From positions 5,761,001-5,825,000 of the forward strand of contig JAWIIG010000025.1 of assembly GCA_033557465.1 (NCBI GenBank): a stretch of 64,000 bases of DNA, written 5' to 3'. This document shows, piece by piece, positions 45,985-56,815 of this stretch. This DNA is from Ichthyophis bannanicus (lineage: Eukaryota > Chordata > Amphibia > Gymnophiona > Ichthyophiidae). Both the position numbers and the translations under genes were made by a program. Below the pieces are notes generated by a model. The model did no database searches and had not been told where the DNA came from. It was given only the letters and a program-made list of their open reading frames with translations. Positions within the stretch are counted from its first letter, which is position 1; every line of letters starts with the position of its first letter.

Positions 45985-46181
45985 CTAAAAATATTAAAAG
46001 CTTCTCCATCGGATTAATGGGACAAAAGCAACATGGATTTAGTCCAAGAAAGTCATGTCTCACTAATCTGCTATATTTTTTTGAAGGTGTTAATAAACAG
46101 GTAGATAAAGGTCAGCCGGTTAATATAGCATAACTGGATTTTCAGAAAGCCTTTGACAAGGTCCTTAATGAGAGACTCTTA
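45985..46181 (+). pseudogene. CR1-A RT fragment, left of Harbinger insertion
   Basis: It has the words GGACAAAAGCAACATGGATT, TCATGTCTCACTAATCTG, TTTTTTTGAAGGTGTTAATA and GATTTTCAGAAAGCCTTTGA, matching CR1-A at 62500-62680. It continues at 50435 when the intervening element is removed. Confidence 0.8.
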
Positions 46182-46343
46182 GGGGTATGTTTACGGCGCT
46201 AGTTGCAGCATTAATGTGAAGAATGCCATATAAGGAGTGGGCGTTCCAGCGGCAAGGTAGCAAGAATCTGCATCGCATGATATGGGTGCCGTGGCACGTT
46301 AACGCGCGTTAACCCTAAGTTTATGCCAGCGTAGTGTTAGATG

Positions 46344-46865
46344 CTATAAAGATGTAGCCCACTGGTTACTGCAATGACTGTAGAGCCAAAGGTCATGGGT
46401 TCTGCAGTGGTATTATGTAAGATTCTGCAGTGGTATTATGTAAGAAGGCTGTCTGAGGTAATTCCTTTTAATCTAAATCAGTGCTGTCTGAGGCATTTTC
46501 TTTTTTCAGTTAAATCAGTGCTGCCAGCAAAAACACCCTCACAGTGCCGTAACATAAGGTGCTGCATAAGGCGTCCTATAAGGCACTCCATAGGGCACAT
46601 TATAAAGTGCCCTATCTGCCAAGGTGCCGTCTAATGTGCCCTATAGGGTGCTTTATAGGGCGCCTTAAAAGGCACCCGATAGGGCATCTTATGAGGCACC
46701 TTAACGTTACAGCACTGTGAGGGTGCATTTTGCTGGCAGCACTGATTTAAATTAAAAGGAAAAGCCTCAGACAGCCTTATTAAAAAACACCACTGTGGGA
46801 TCAAACCCATGACCACTGCCTTCACAGTCATTGAAGTAACCAGTGAGCCACATCTCTATAGCTAC
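46344..46865. repeat. Foldback whose two arms carry tRNA-like SINE heads
   Basis: Left arm: GATGTAGCCCACTGGTTACT, CAATGACTGTAGAGCC, GGTCATGGGTT. The right arm is the inverse, read on the minus strand as GATGTGGCTCACTGGTTACT, CAATGACTGTGAAGGC, GGTCATGGGTTTGATCCCA, with recognisable A- and B-box-like parts. The arms then share TAAATCAGTGCTGCCAGCAA and CACCCTCACAGTGC, and the centre consists of short palindromes on GCCCTATAGGGC and GCCTTAAAAGGC. The left arm has internal duplications. Confidence 0.75.
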
Positions 46866-47884
46866 TAACACACTGCTGGCTGGCTACAGAAAGACTGCAG
46901 GTCACCACACAAACTGTCTGCTGTGGTTACCAGGATAGGGTAAACCCACCCGTACCCATGATGCACTGCACATGCAGATCAGCAGTCTACAGCTGATCAC
47001 AAGATGGGGTATGCACCCCCACAGCACCTCGGCCTGGTAGGGGGAACTGACCGTGTGTGTTACTGGCACAGAGTAGCTACAGACCGTGAGATTGTGCGGG
47101 TCCTGTACTCACCCTGAGGATGAGGTGGGTGCCCAGCACCAGGTCCGCAGCACCTGGCTTGGATGAGATAGGCTATGCTGCAGGTCCCCATCAGTGCCAG
47201 TATGTGATAGGTAGTCCTTGCAGACACACCTAGGATATACCTGTGTTCATCTGTATTTCCTAGTCAGGTCTAGCCCTTGTGGACTATGATGCACCCAGAA
47301 TAGAGCATATCCTGTGTGGGTGCCATGGTCACATGTTATAAGTAAAGGGGGGGTGTTTGGACCCAAAAGCAGATTATGTAGCACAACCCAACCCGCTCTC
47401 TGTGGCTCAGGGTGGGGGACACGATCTCCCACCAACAGATCCACATTGTACAGCTCTGCAATGGTGGCAGTAGAGGGGACCATCAACCCCAGTCCTGCTG
47501 GGGAGCGGGCACCCTACAGCACAGTCAATGCAGATCTGTACACATCACACAAGGCAATGGCAGACAGGTAGAACACTGGAAAAGCTCAGCTGCCCCCACC
47601 ACTATCTGACATTCACCAGCAGAGGACACAGTCAGTCTCCACCCGCTGCACCCTGCAAGGTGCTCCAGCCATACACATGCTAACTGAAGACAGTCTGCTA
47701 GCTAGTACATAGTGCATGTTCCTGGAGAAACTGTGTGCACCCAAAAATGGGATGTGAACACACACACCAAGAAGATATATCAGTGACTGGACCCCAGAAA
47801 AGGGAACCCATAAAAATCACTTGAGAGAAATAGTATATAGCACTATGGGGGAACCTAGCCATGCTGTGGCCACTGCTCAGTCAG

Positions 47885-48095
47885 GGTGAGAGTGACCTCC
47901 CAGCATGACATGCTGTGGCCACCCTGTCCATGCAGGTGGTGGTCGGGCACTACAATGTCCCAGCCATTGCCCTATGCGCTGTGCAGATGCATCCTGCCCA
48001 GGCCACCCTGTCCGGGCCATACCCACAGTACCTTGCTCCTCATTATGCACACTGCCAGGCTAACACTGGAAACAGTGCAAGAAGTGTGGGCTCAG
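47885..48095 (+). pseudogene. Possible Harbinger transposase remnant
   Basis: This region aligns with the minus strand of 15170-15345 (both read SQH/QHGM, PCPCR/PRPCR, GHTHS/N, LLIMH in one frame), which shows a shared repeat. The location inside an element with TTA duplications suggests transposase origin, but no DDE residue can be assigned. Confidence 0.35.
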
Positions 48096-48297
48096 TAAGG
48101 TGTAGGCAGCTACAACACACTGGATAGACATACACACACTCCCACACCTATGCCAGCATTGTGCGAATATAGAGGTTTGTGGCAGCCCTGGCCGCCACAC
48201 TAGTCCTGGGCACAGTGCAGGCATTGCTATGGTGCTCAATACTGTTGGGTCACTCCCCGGGGTGGTAAACACTGTCAGAAACCAAAACTGAAACACA

Positions 48298-48405
48298 CTC
48301 CACAGATATCAGAAAGGTTGCTATGATGAATCTCTGTCAACAAATGGTGTTTAACTTAGGATTTGTTAGCTGACATTAATCATAGCAACCTTTTGATATA
48401 TGTGG
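48298..48405. mobile_element. Small hairpin MITE
   Basis: TCCACAGATATCAGAAAGGT then TGCTATGAT pair with ATCATAGCA then ACCTTTTGATATATGTGGA over about 30 bp, with a 45-bp loop. Non-coding. Confidence 0.65.
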
Positions 48406-48566
48406 AACGTGTTCCCAAGTTTAGGACGGCATTGCTAAGGTATGCAGGTTCCAGTATTGGGAGATGCTGCTCCGTGCAGGGTCCAACAGCCTGACTCTCC
48501 ATGAGGCTTTGAAATTGGAGCCTGTGGGTGTGGGTGTTTGTGCCCCTGTTGGCCGCTGCTCTAGGG

Positions 48567-48757
48567 CAGAGGTTCCCAACTCCGGTCCTCGTGGGCCAAA
48601 CACTGTTCAGGTTTTCATGCTGTCCCTAATGAATATGCATGAGATACATTTGCATACAATGGGGGCGGTGCAGACAAATGCAGCACAGGCATATTTATTA
48701 GGGACAGCATGAAACCTGAATGGTGTTTGGCCCTCCAGGACTGCAGTTGGGAAACTG
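48567..48757. mobile_element. hAT-type MITE, 191 bp
   Basis: The ends CAGAGGTTCCCAACT and AGTTGGGAAACTG are hAT-like. The flanking octamers CTCTAGGG (48559-48566) and CACTAGGG (48758-48765) match at 7 of 8 positions, the hAT duplication size. The inner arms ATGAATATGCATGAGATACATTTG... are also palindromic. Confidence 0.75.
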
Positions 48758-50836
48758 CACTAGGGATTGCACATGTTTATGGTGTCTGTGCTCTGTAGGA
48801 TAAAATATAGGCGTTTCAGGCATGTTTATTTTATCTGCAATAAAGGTTCCGTCTTTATTACCATGGTTTAGTACTGGGTAAAATATGGGGACAAGGTAGG
48901 CAGGAGCCACAGCTGGGAACTTGAACTTGTGACTTTCTGCCCCTGAACACACTGGCTGTGTGTACTGCACCAAACTGTTGCCACAGGGGCAGATCATTCC
49001 CTGGGGATACCATGACTGTTCGTCAGACAGACCTTGTCCGTTGCAGTGCATGGCACCCACCTAAACGGAGCTTGGCCGTGGTCTGCTGTGGGCAGATGCC
49101 ACTGCCCCCTCCGCCACCAGCACCCCTCTGCCACCATGCTTACATGCCCTTCTGCCGGTGGTGCTGGTGGTGCCCAGTCCCAGGCCATCCAGTGTGCCGG
49201 TAGGCAGCTGCCTCTGGTGCGTGATATGGGGTAGGGGTGCCTTCATAGGCATCCACGCTTCCCCCCGGCACCGCCTGCCAATGTTATGTGCCCTTTGGGG
49301 TACTTGCTGGGTACTGTCCCCTGGGACACTGTGGGACACACACTCGTGGCCATGTTTGCCCTTGGTCAGTTGCTGTCCTGCTGGTTTTCCGCTTCCACAT
49401 TCCTATGTGTCACCTAGGCATGATGGTGAGGGATCAGTGGTGGATATGATTGAGCTAGAGGAGAGATGATGTATGTTATTCAGCTTTGAGCTTTTTGATG
49501 AGATTTGACGTGATTTTGACCGAGCTGGCTTAGTAAGTAAAACATATCCTGTTTCAGCTTAGATAAGTAGGTGTTTCTATATTTTGTGGCATATATATTA
49601 AGCAATGTTGTTTGTTTTTCAGTTTTATCCCCTTGAAACAGCTGATGCGAAATGCAAGAAAAAGACGTCTGAGTGGGCGTCGGGGATTTTTTAATCTGCT
49701 GCTTTAGGATGGAGGTCATGTGCCATTTATGAAATATATATAAAGATTGTAAAAAATTGTTTGTAAAATGTATTATGGCTATTGAACTCTGTTGATGGAA
49801 GGTGGTTTAGGTAATTGCAGACCGTTGATGTATTTTACTCAATGCTTTATCCCAGTTTATTGGTAGGAGACTACCGGGGGTTTAGCTGAGTTTTCTGAGG
49901 TCTGGTTTCCACCTTGCTATTGCTAAATGAAAGTATACTACAATATGGTTAATTAAGTAAAGCCAATTAGTTTATTGGATGAAGTATCACCTAGGCGTCT
50001 GCCTAGCCTACCCTGTGCCCCAGCTGCCACACTGCATGTCCCTTCTGCAGCCCCCTGTACCCCATTTGCAGCCTCACCGTAGTACCCTCTCATACTTGGG
50101 CACTATGATGTTGCTGCACATGTATCACTACTATCACTTTTCTTGGTTCTCCTGCAAATGTGCCTCTAGCACGAGGTTTTCACTGGCGCTAATTTTCAGA
50201 CCTTCATTTCACGGCGTTAGTGTGCATGGGGCCTCCCCCTGCCCACTCTCCACCCATTGACCCCTTATCTCTGCCCCTGGGGAGCCTTACTCCGCCCTTT
50301 AGGGAGTCATACTCCACCCTCTGCACACCTTAACGCCGCAGGAGACGTTATCGCGTGATACGTGATGTTCTCGCACGGTAATGTGCCATTATCATGCGAT
50401 AACATCTCGTAGCGCCGTTTAGTAAACATACCGCTTAGGGAAATTAAAATGTCATGGGATAAGAGGCAGTGGACTATTGTAGATTGGGAACTGTTTAAAA
50501 GATAGAAAACACAGAGAAAGTTGAATAGTAGAGTACCTAAGAGATCTCTGCTGGACCCACTACTTTTTGACATATTTATAAATGACCTGGAAATGGGAAC
50601 AAGTGAGGTGAACAAATTTTAAGATGACACAAAATTATTCAAAGTTGTTAAATTACATGAGGATTGTGAAAAATTGTAGGAAGATCTTGAGAAATTGGGA
50701 GTATGGGCATCCAAATGGCAGATAAAATTTAATGTAGACAAGTGCAAAGTTATGCACTTAGGGAAGAACAACCCAAACTAAGGTTACACATTGCAAGGTT
50801 CCACATTAGGAACCACAACTCAGGAAAAGGATCTAG

Positions 50837-51489
50837 GCAACATAGTGACATAGTAAATGACGGCAGATAATGACCAGTATGGTCCATCTAGTCTGCCCAG
50901 TAAGATGGCAAGAGTAGGTGTACCTGCTGCTCCATACAGGTCACCCCTCCCCACGTCTTTGTTTAGGGGTGAACCCACTGCTCCGTGTAGGACACCCCTG
51001 TTTGTTGAGAAATTAGATAGTTAAGTTTATTTTGATTTTATCCTGTTTCTGTAAAGGGATCCACTGTGTCTGTCCCATGCCATTTTGAATTCTATCACTG
51101 TGTTTGCCCCAACCCTTCCATCGGGAGGGCATTCCAAGCATCCACCACCCTGTCAGTGAAAAAGTGTTTCCTGACATTGCCTTTCAATTTACCCCCTTGC
51201 AGCTTCATGTTATGCCCTCTAGTTTTACAGCTTCCCCATCTTTGGAAGAGGTTTGTTTGTTCATTATTTCTTTTTAAGTATTTAAAAGTCTGAATCATAT
51301 CTCCCTATCCCTCCTCTCCTCCAGAGTGTACATATTTAGGTCTTCAAGTCTCTTCTCATAAGGCTTCTGACGCAGGCTCCAAATCATTTTGGTCGCCTTT
51401 CTCTGAACATTCCAGTCTTTTTACATCCTTAGTGAGATATGGTCTCCAAAACTGAACAAAATATTCCAAGTGAGGTCTCACCAATTAAT
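50837..51489 (-). mobile_element. CR1 3' end of a third family, inserted in CR1-A
   Basis: The minus strand encodes MIQTFKYLKRNNEQTNLFQR and KHFFTDRVVDAWNALPMEG, the C-terminal CR1 block, and ends at 50837 with CACTATGTTGCC-type tail. It differs from families A and B. Confidence 0.75.
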
Positions 51490-51681
51490 ACAGTATGTCG
51501 AAACCCTCTGCTCACAGTGCAGTGGCAGCCAAGAAAGCAAAGAGAATGCTTGGAATCATAAGGAAAGGAATGGTGTGACCGTACCTTGAATACTGTGTGC
51601 CGTTCTGGTCGCAATATCTAAAAAAGGACATAGTCGAATTAGAAAAGGTACAGAGAAGAGCAACCAAATGATAAAAAGGAT

Positions 51682-52396
51682 AGATTGGTTCTCAACCCTG
51701 TCCTCTGGGACCTCCAGGCCAGTCAGTTTTTCAGGATATCCACAATGAATATGCATGAGATGGATCTGTATGCACTGCTTCTATTGTACCCTACCAAAAA
51801 AATCTCCTAAAGACTCCCCCGTGAAACATTAACATATCTTTTTGTCGGATCACATTGAGGGAGGTTCAGATGAAATACCAAACCACACCAGTCAACTGAG
51901 GTCCATTTTAATCACAAAATCAGTTCTTTAGTGAATTATATAGAAAAACTTATCTTAAAATGTTGAGAGAAGAAGCGCAATCATTATGTGAAACGTCCAA
52001 ATTCATAAATCACGACGTGCACGTTTCGGGACAAAGCAGTCCCTGTATCAAGTGCTCTCACGCAAATCACACAAGTTTGATTCTTCTCTTATCTATGTAT
52101 AAAATGCTGGCTTTACTCCTTTTTAAATACCACCGGTTCGCGCCGGACAGCCTATCACTGTGAGGGATCAATCCTTTCACGATTGGTCGGCAAATCGGTC
52201 AATCTTCAAGGGAACCAAACACGGACAGGGGCTTCCCGTCATGTGCCCCTTAACCGATTGGATGAAAACAGTTGAAGGAATGTAAAGACACTATGTGCTT
52301 CTATTGTATGCAGATCTATCTCATGCATATTCATTGTGGATATCCTGAAAACCTGACTGGCCTGGGGGTCCCAGAGGACTGGGTTGAGAACCACTG
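51682..52396. mobile_element. hAT-type MITE carrying an internal retroposon
   Basis: Ends GGTTCTCAACCCTGTCCTCT and ...GGGTTGAGAACCACTG are hAT-like inverted repeats (CAGTGGTTCTCAACC class), and the arms TCAGGATATCCACAATGAAT/ATTCATTGTGGATATCCTGA extend the pairing over about 90 bp. A 507-bp insertion splits the centre. Confidence 0.75.
51789..52295. mobile_element. Unknown 507-bp retroposon
   Basis: It is flanked by the perfect 13-bp duplication TGCTTCTATTGTA (51776-51788 and 52296-52308), a length expected for target-primed retroposition. The plus strand starts CCCTACCAAAAAAATCTCC. On the minus strand it contains ACAGGGACTGCTTTGTCCCG followed by AAACGTGCACG, a hairpin-like style also found near Penelope-like element ends. 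No B box or ORF of note. Confidence 0.6.
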
Positions 52397-52759
52397 GAAA
52401 TATATCCCTACGAGGAAAGGTTTTAAAGGCTAGGGCTCTTCAGCTTGGAAAAAAGACTGCTAAGGGGAGATATGATAGAGGTCTATAAAATAATGAGTGA
52501 AGTGGAACAGGTAAACGTAGATCAGTTGTTTACTCCTTCAAAAAGTAGAAAAACTAGGGATCATGCAATGAAACTACAATGTAAGTACATTTAAGACTAA
52601 CTGGAGAAAATATTTTTCACTTAACATGTAATCAAACTGTGGAATTCATTGCAGGAAGATGTAGTAAAAGCAGTGTAGCTAGATTTAAAAGAGTTTCGGA
52701 CAAGTTCCTGGAGGTTCTGACCCAAGTATGGAATATCTGGATTTAAAGTCCTTGAGGTC

Positions 52760-52924
52760 TGTCCATAGGTCAACTTTCTCTCATGGATATTCATTAGGGA
52801 TATTCCAAAAATCTGGCCTGTTGGCAGCCCTCAAGAACTGGGAGTGAAGTCCAAGTCCTGAGGAAAACATGCAAATCTTAGCAGTTTTCTTTTGCCATTT
52901 ACATTGTAACTTCAACTTGGTAAT
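52760..52924. repeat. hAT MITE scrap
   Basis: CTCATGGATATTCATTAGGG and ATATTCCAAAAATCTGGCC resemble one arm of the hAT MITEs at 48567 and 51682. Confidence 0.5.
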
Positions 52925-53076
52925 GTACATTAAACAGGGACATTGATCACTTGGATTTTTCTGAGGCAATGGAAGGTTAAGTGACTTGTGCAAGGCCACA
53001 AAGAGAGCTAGTGGGAATCAAACACTGGCCTCTTGATACCCAAGTCAGTGTTCTAACAATTAGGCTACTCCTCCAG
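52925..53076 (-). mobile_element. tRNA-derived SINE with MIR/CORE-like region
   Basis: Minus strand: TAGCCTAATTGTTAGAACAC (A-box-like), GTGTTTGATTCCCACT (B box), then GGCCTTGCACAAGTCACTTA and ACCTTCCATTGCCTCAG, the conserved region shared with 18440-18645. Confidence 0.75.
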
Positions 53077-55914
53077 TTTGCTTGGATGATGAAAGCTGAA
53101 AGTATCTAGAGTTTGAGGGGATTTTCTTTTAAAGTGAAGGCCTAGGATATTGCCTCTCTCCATTTTAACTGTATATGTGCAATGTTTCCATGAAGCTACA
53201 TGGACGTCCTCTGCCCTTTCTGCTACCGATGGGAAGTGCAGACACTATGGGGGTCATTCTGACCCCCTGCCGTCCCCATCACTAACCTCCCCATATGAAC
53301 ATGGATTTGTACAGGGAGGCCTAGATGGGGAGAGGGGCATTCCGAAGGCAGAGCAAGGGCGTGACATGGGCGGCCCTTGACCCAAGACGTACAGGGCCGA
53401 TTCCGAGGTCAGCTCTGTACGTCCAGGCCTTCAAGTTAGATGGGGAACTTATTCCACCTCAAAGGTGGAATAAATCCCCCTGGACAGTGGGGGACCACGG
53501 CACAGAGCACGGTCAGGCAGGTGAGGGGGCTAAGGAGGTTCTCCGCAGCCTGACCCAGGCCTTAGAAGGCCAGATCAGGGGTCGGGCTGCGAAGAACGGG
53601 AGTCACTCCGGGGCGGCCGGCAATTGCGGCTCGTGAATAGAGCTGCAGTGCCATGGCAATGGGATGCCATGGCACTGTGGTTCAATTCACGATCCCAACT
53701 GAGTTAGGTGGGTAGTACTGCCGGGCAGAATTGTATCCTGGCCTGCATGTCCAGGCTTGATCCAATTCTGACCCCACGGGAGCCACGGGATCAGAACTGG
53801 GTCTAACTTTGCATGGCCCGATTCTGCAAGGCCATACAGGGGGCTAGAAGTCCTACTGTGAATAGACTTCCACATATATACCACAGAAAATGTCCATGTC
53901 AGCCTTTTCATCTGCTTCCAGTCAAAGATAGCCCCTAGCTAACTGGGGTTTGGAGGAGTGCTTGAGGGGTGTAATAGCTCTTACGTCTCAGAAGGCCTCC
54001 TCCCATGCTGCTTCCAGTGGGGGAAGGAGTCCACCACCAGTGCATAAGCGGAGGACTCCTGCGCAGCTCCATGGAAACATTGTAAGCATGCTGACCGAGT
54101 CAATTTACTTATATTTACTTGCACCAAGGGTAGCATTAAATTTACCCAGGCAACATATCTATGATACTGTAACTTTGTGAATGCTGTGGTAATGACATTT
54201 GAGCTAATTTCCACAGTATTTGCATGCTTTGCATATGGGACATTAATTTTAGGTCACCCTTGCTATTTTTTCTGCTCAGCCATATTAAGGGGTTTACCAC
54301 AATTTAACATGTGCATTAAATTTAGCGCAAATTAGTAGATAGGACCATTTATAATTAGTCATTTGTGTTCTAACAAAGTGCATAATGAGGATGGAATGAC
54401 CTCTTGGAATTCTGGAATATTTGTCACAACACTGCAGTACCTGTGTTCCTGTGATCTGTATATCACCCATAGCCCTTTAGACATAAGAGCCTGGATTTTT
54501 TGCAGATTATCCTTCATGCTGGGCACTGTGTCAGTTCAGGAAAGCATTCCTTTTGCTTTGATTTTGCTGTGAGAAACAGAAAAAGAATGGGGCCTGCAGT
54601 GAGGCACAAAGACCATTGCTGTGCTGTCCTTCCCCTGCCTTCCTTCATTTTTTCTAGTAAGAAGGGTGTTCCTTTCCTCAAACAGAGAGAGAGAAAAAGA
54701 ACAAGAGAGAAGGACTGTAAACTGTCCAAAAGGACCGTGAGAAAACAGGAAGCTTTGAAATGTACTAGAGAAGGCAAGATGAAATCTGTTTGCAGGCAGT
54801 TCTCCAGGGATATGCAGGCCATTGTTAAGTCGGCAGCTTATGCAGCTATATCCTTCCTTCTGATGAGGGACAGTCTTGTGCCAAAAGGCTGCTATCTGGT
54901 CATTGCCTTAACCCTCTGAACACCAGCGTAATACATTGGGCAAGTCCAGGAATCCTTTATACAGGCTTGTGGTTCTTGGAAAGTGGAGTCAAGACTCTTT
55001 TTTTCTATTTGCATCAAAATGAATTCTACAAATTGTAGGCTTGTTTTGCCTAGAAATCCAAACACAATAAATCCCATAGAAGAATTTTTAAAAAAGTGGC
55101 ACTGCCAAGCCTGTTCAGGATATCGTGGTGTTGGAATCATCAGGTAACCAAGGTTAATGGCTATGTTCAAGGTTCTCGCCAAGCTGTGTGAGAATCCTCC
55201 GCCAGCGCTGTGGCCAGAGGGGGAGGGACTGCAATATCGCATTTTCAGTTATTAGGAGCAGGCATGACATAAGCTGCAGTAATAAATAAATAAAATCAAT
55301 GAATGAAGGCGACTGATATGGAATACTTATGCCATAAATATTTAGAAGAGGATAATCTGCTGGTTCTAATTCATGCAGTTGTCAGGAGCCAAAGTACTTT
55401 GTTCTCATCTTAATTATTTAGAGGATAATTTTACAACAGGGCACCTAGTTAAATCATTTTTAAGGCACCTATTTTAAGCCTATTCTATAAAAACAAATAG
55501 GCATCTACTTGTCTTTTAAGTTACCAGCCTAAGTGGTAAAAATCACAGCTTAACACAAGGCGCGGATACTTATGCCAGCCATAAAACTGGTCTAAATACC
55601 CATGCTTAGATTTTGCAAGCAAGCATGTAAATTATAGCTTTGTAAAATCTACATGTGTAGTTGTCGTGCTCTGCCCATGTACTGCCCAGACTCCACCACT
55701 GGCAAAGTATGTTCCATAATGCAATGTACATACTTTTCCGCTGGTCAGTATTTTATAAGAGGTCATTTATGTGCATATGTGGCAAACATTCTTAGCATCT
55801 AAAGGTATGCAAGTCCCTTTTAAAATGACCCCTTATAGATATAGATATATTGTTAACTATTTTTTATCCATGTTATTACATCCTTCACATGTACAACATA
55901 TACTGCTACAACTG
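53077..55914. other. Intronic sequence, largely unrecognised
   Basis: A hairpin at 53632-53692 pairs GTGAATAGAGCTGCAGTGCC and ATGGCA with TGCCAT and GGCACTGTGGTTCAATTCAC; the GC-rich block around it (53260-53920) resembles an old DNA transposon. 55430-55800 has MITE-like wording (GATAATTTTACAACAGGGC ... TTTTAAAATGACCCC). No gene is supported. Confidence 0.35.
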
Positions 55915-56002
55915 CTTATCATTTCTATAACACTACTAGGCCTACGCAGTGCTGGGCACATATACATACGAGGAAATCCCTGCTCCAAAGAGCTTACAAG
56001 AC
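55915..56002 (+). repeat. Old LINE 3' end fragment
   Basis: CTATAACACTACTAGGCCTA...CAGTGCTGGGCACATATACA and CCCTGCTCCAAAGAGCTTAC is a wording common at 3' ends of vertebrate L2/CR1-type LINEs. It abuts the CR1 5' end. Confidence 0.5.
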
Positions 56003-56585
56003 ATTGGTGTGCTACTTCAACTCCCTGTTCCCTTTAGTTTGCACTTGAGCTTCTCAGCTATATAACTTACCTTGCCTCTCTCAACTAACTGGCTTTTGTG
56101 TGGTAGCCAGGTTAACTGTTGCTTTAAATTAAATATCTCTCCCAGCTCTGTCCCCAGAACCTGCGGTGTTTTAAACTGTTTTTCCTGCTCTAGCCTACCT
56201 GAGGGGCTCCCCCCTCCCCCCCTGCTGAGGTATTGTATAGCCTTCTTCCTGTCTCTTCTACCCACATCTGCATAGTTCTGTTTACCTCTCTCTGCTCTGG
56301 GAAGAGCAGTGCCCTCACAGTGCTCTGCTAGAGAGGTGCATATTTAACTCCTGTGGCAACTTGCTGTGAGTTCTAGCTGTCTATTTGATTATTTATTTAT
56401 TTATTGATTGTCTTATTGGTGTGCTACTTCACCTCCCTGTTCCCTTTAGTTTGCACTTGAGCTTCTCAGCTGTATAACTTACCTTGCCTCTCTCAACTAA
56501 CTGGCTTTTGTGTGGTAGCCAGGTTAACTGTTGCTTTAAATTAAATATCTCTCCCAGCTCTGTCGCCAGAACCTGCTGTGTTTTA
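56003..56585 (+). promoter_or_regulatory. CR1 5'UTR: tandem units of 412 bp
   Basis: ATTGGTGTGCTACTTCAMCTCC starts at 56003 and again at 56415, and about 170 bp match almost perfectly. The second unit continues after the nested element at 59401 (GAACCTGCTGTGTTTTAAAC). CR1 promoters lie in the 5'UTR; a promoter role for these units is inferred. Confidence 0.6.
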
Positions 56586-56815
56586 TTTTTTTTTTCCATC
56601 TTTTATTTAAAGTTTTTTTTCCCTGAATACAATACTAAAAAAAAGAAATACAAATCCAAGCAAGACACATAATATTCAAGCAAAAGAATATGCAAGAAAT
56701 AAAACAGTACACATCAAGAAGAGAGTAACATAATGTCTAGGTAAATACAAAATACTGGCAATTAAGAGTTATACAACTCCACATAAGGGAGCAAAGAGAA
56801 AACAAACCCGCCACC

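Larger units (their letters stand above)
46182..50434. mobile_element. PIF/Harbinger-type DNA transposon, 4.25 kb, decayed
   Basis: Termini GGGGTATGTTTAC...GGCGCTA and TAGCGCCG...GTAAACATACCGC are inverted repeats, flanked by TTA on both sides (46179-46181 and 50435-50437), the 3-bp duplication typical of PIF/Harbinger. Excising the element and one TTA restores CR1 continuity exactly. It holds a foldback with tRNA-like promoter boxes, a possible transposase remnant (47885-48095), a palindromic hairpin and a hAT MITE. No intact transposase frame is seen. Confidence 0.75.
50435..52745 (+). mobile_element. Degenerate CR1-A, right half, with nested insertions
   Basis: Continuation of 45985-46181. 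Segments 50438-50836, 51490-51680 and 52397-52745 align in order with the CR1 at 62680-63670 (TGTCATGGGATAAGAGGCAG, GGAACCACAACTCAGG, GAAAGGAATGGTGTGACC, TAAGGGGAGATATGATAGAG, AAGTTCCTGGAGG). Between them lie a minus-strand CR1 3' end and a hAT MITE. Many stops; dead. Confidence 0.8.

Noticed and set aside
51789..52295. Hammerhead ribozyme, as in Penelope-like elements
   Set aside because: I looked for CTGATGA with a paired GAAA core on both strands and did not find the full core, so a ribozyme is not supported.
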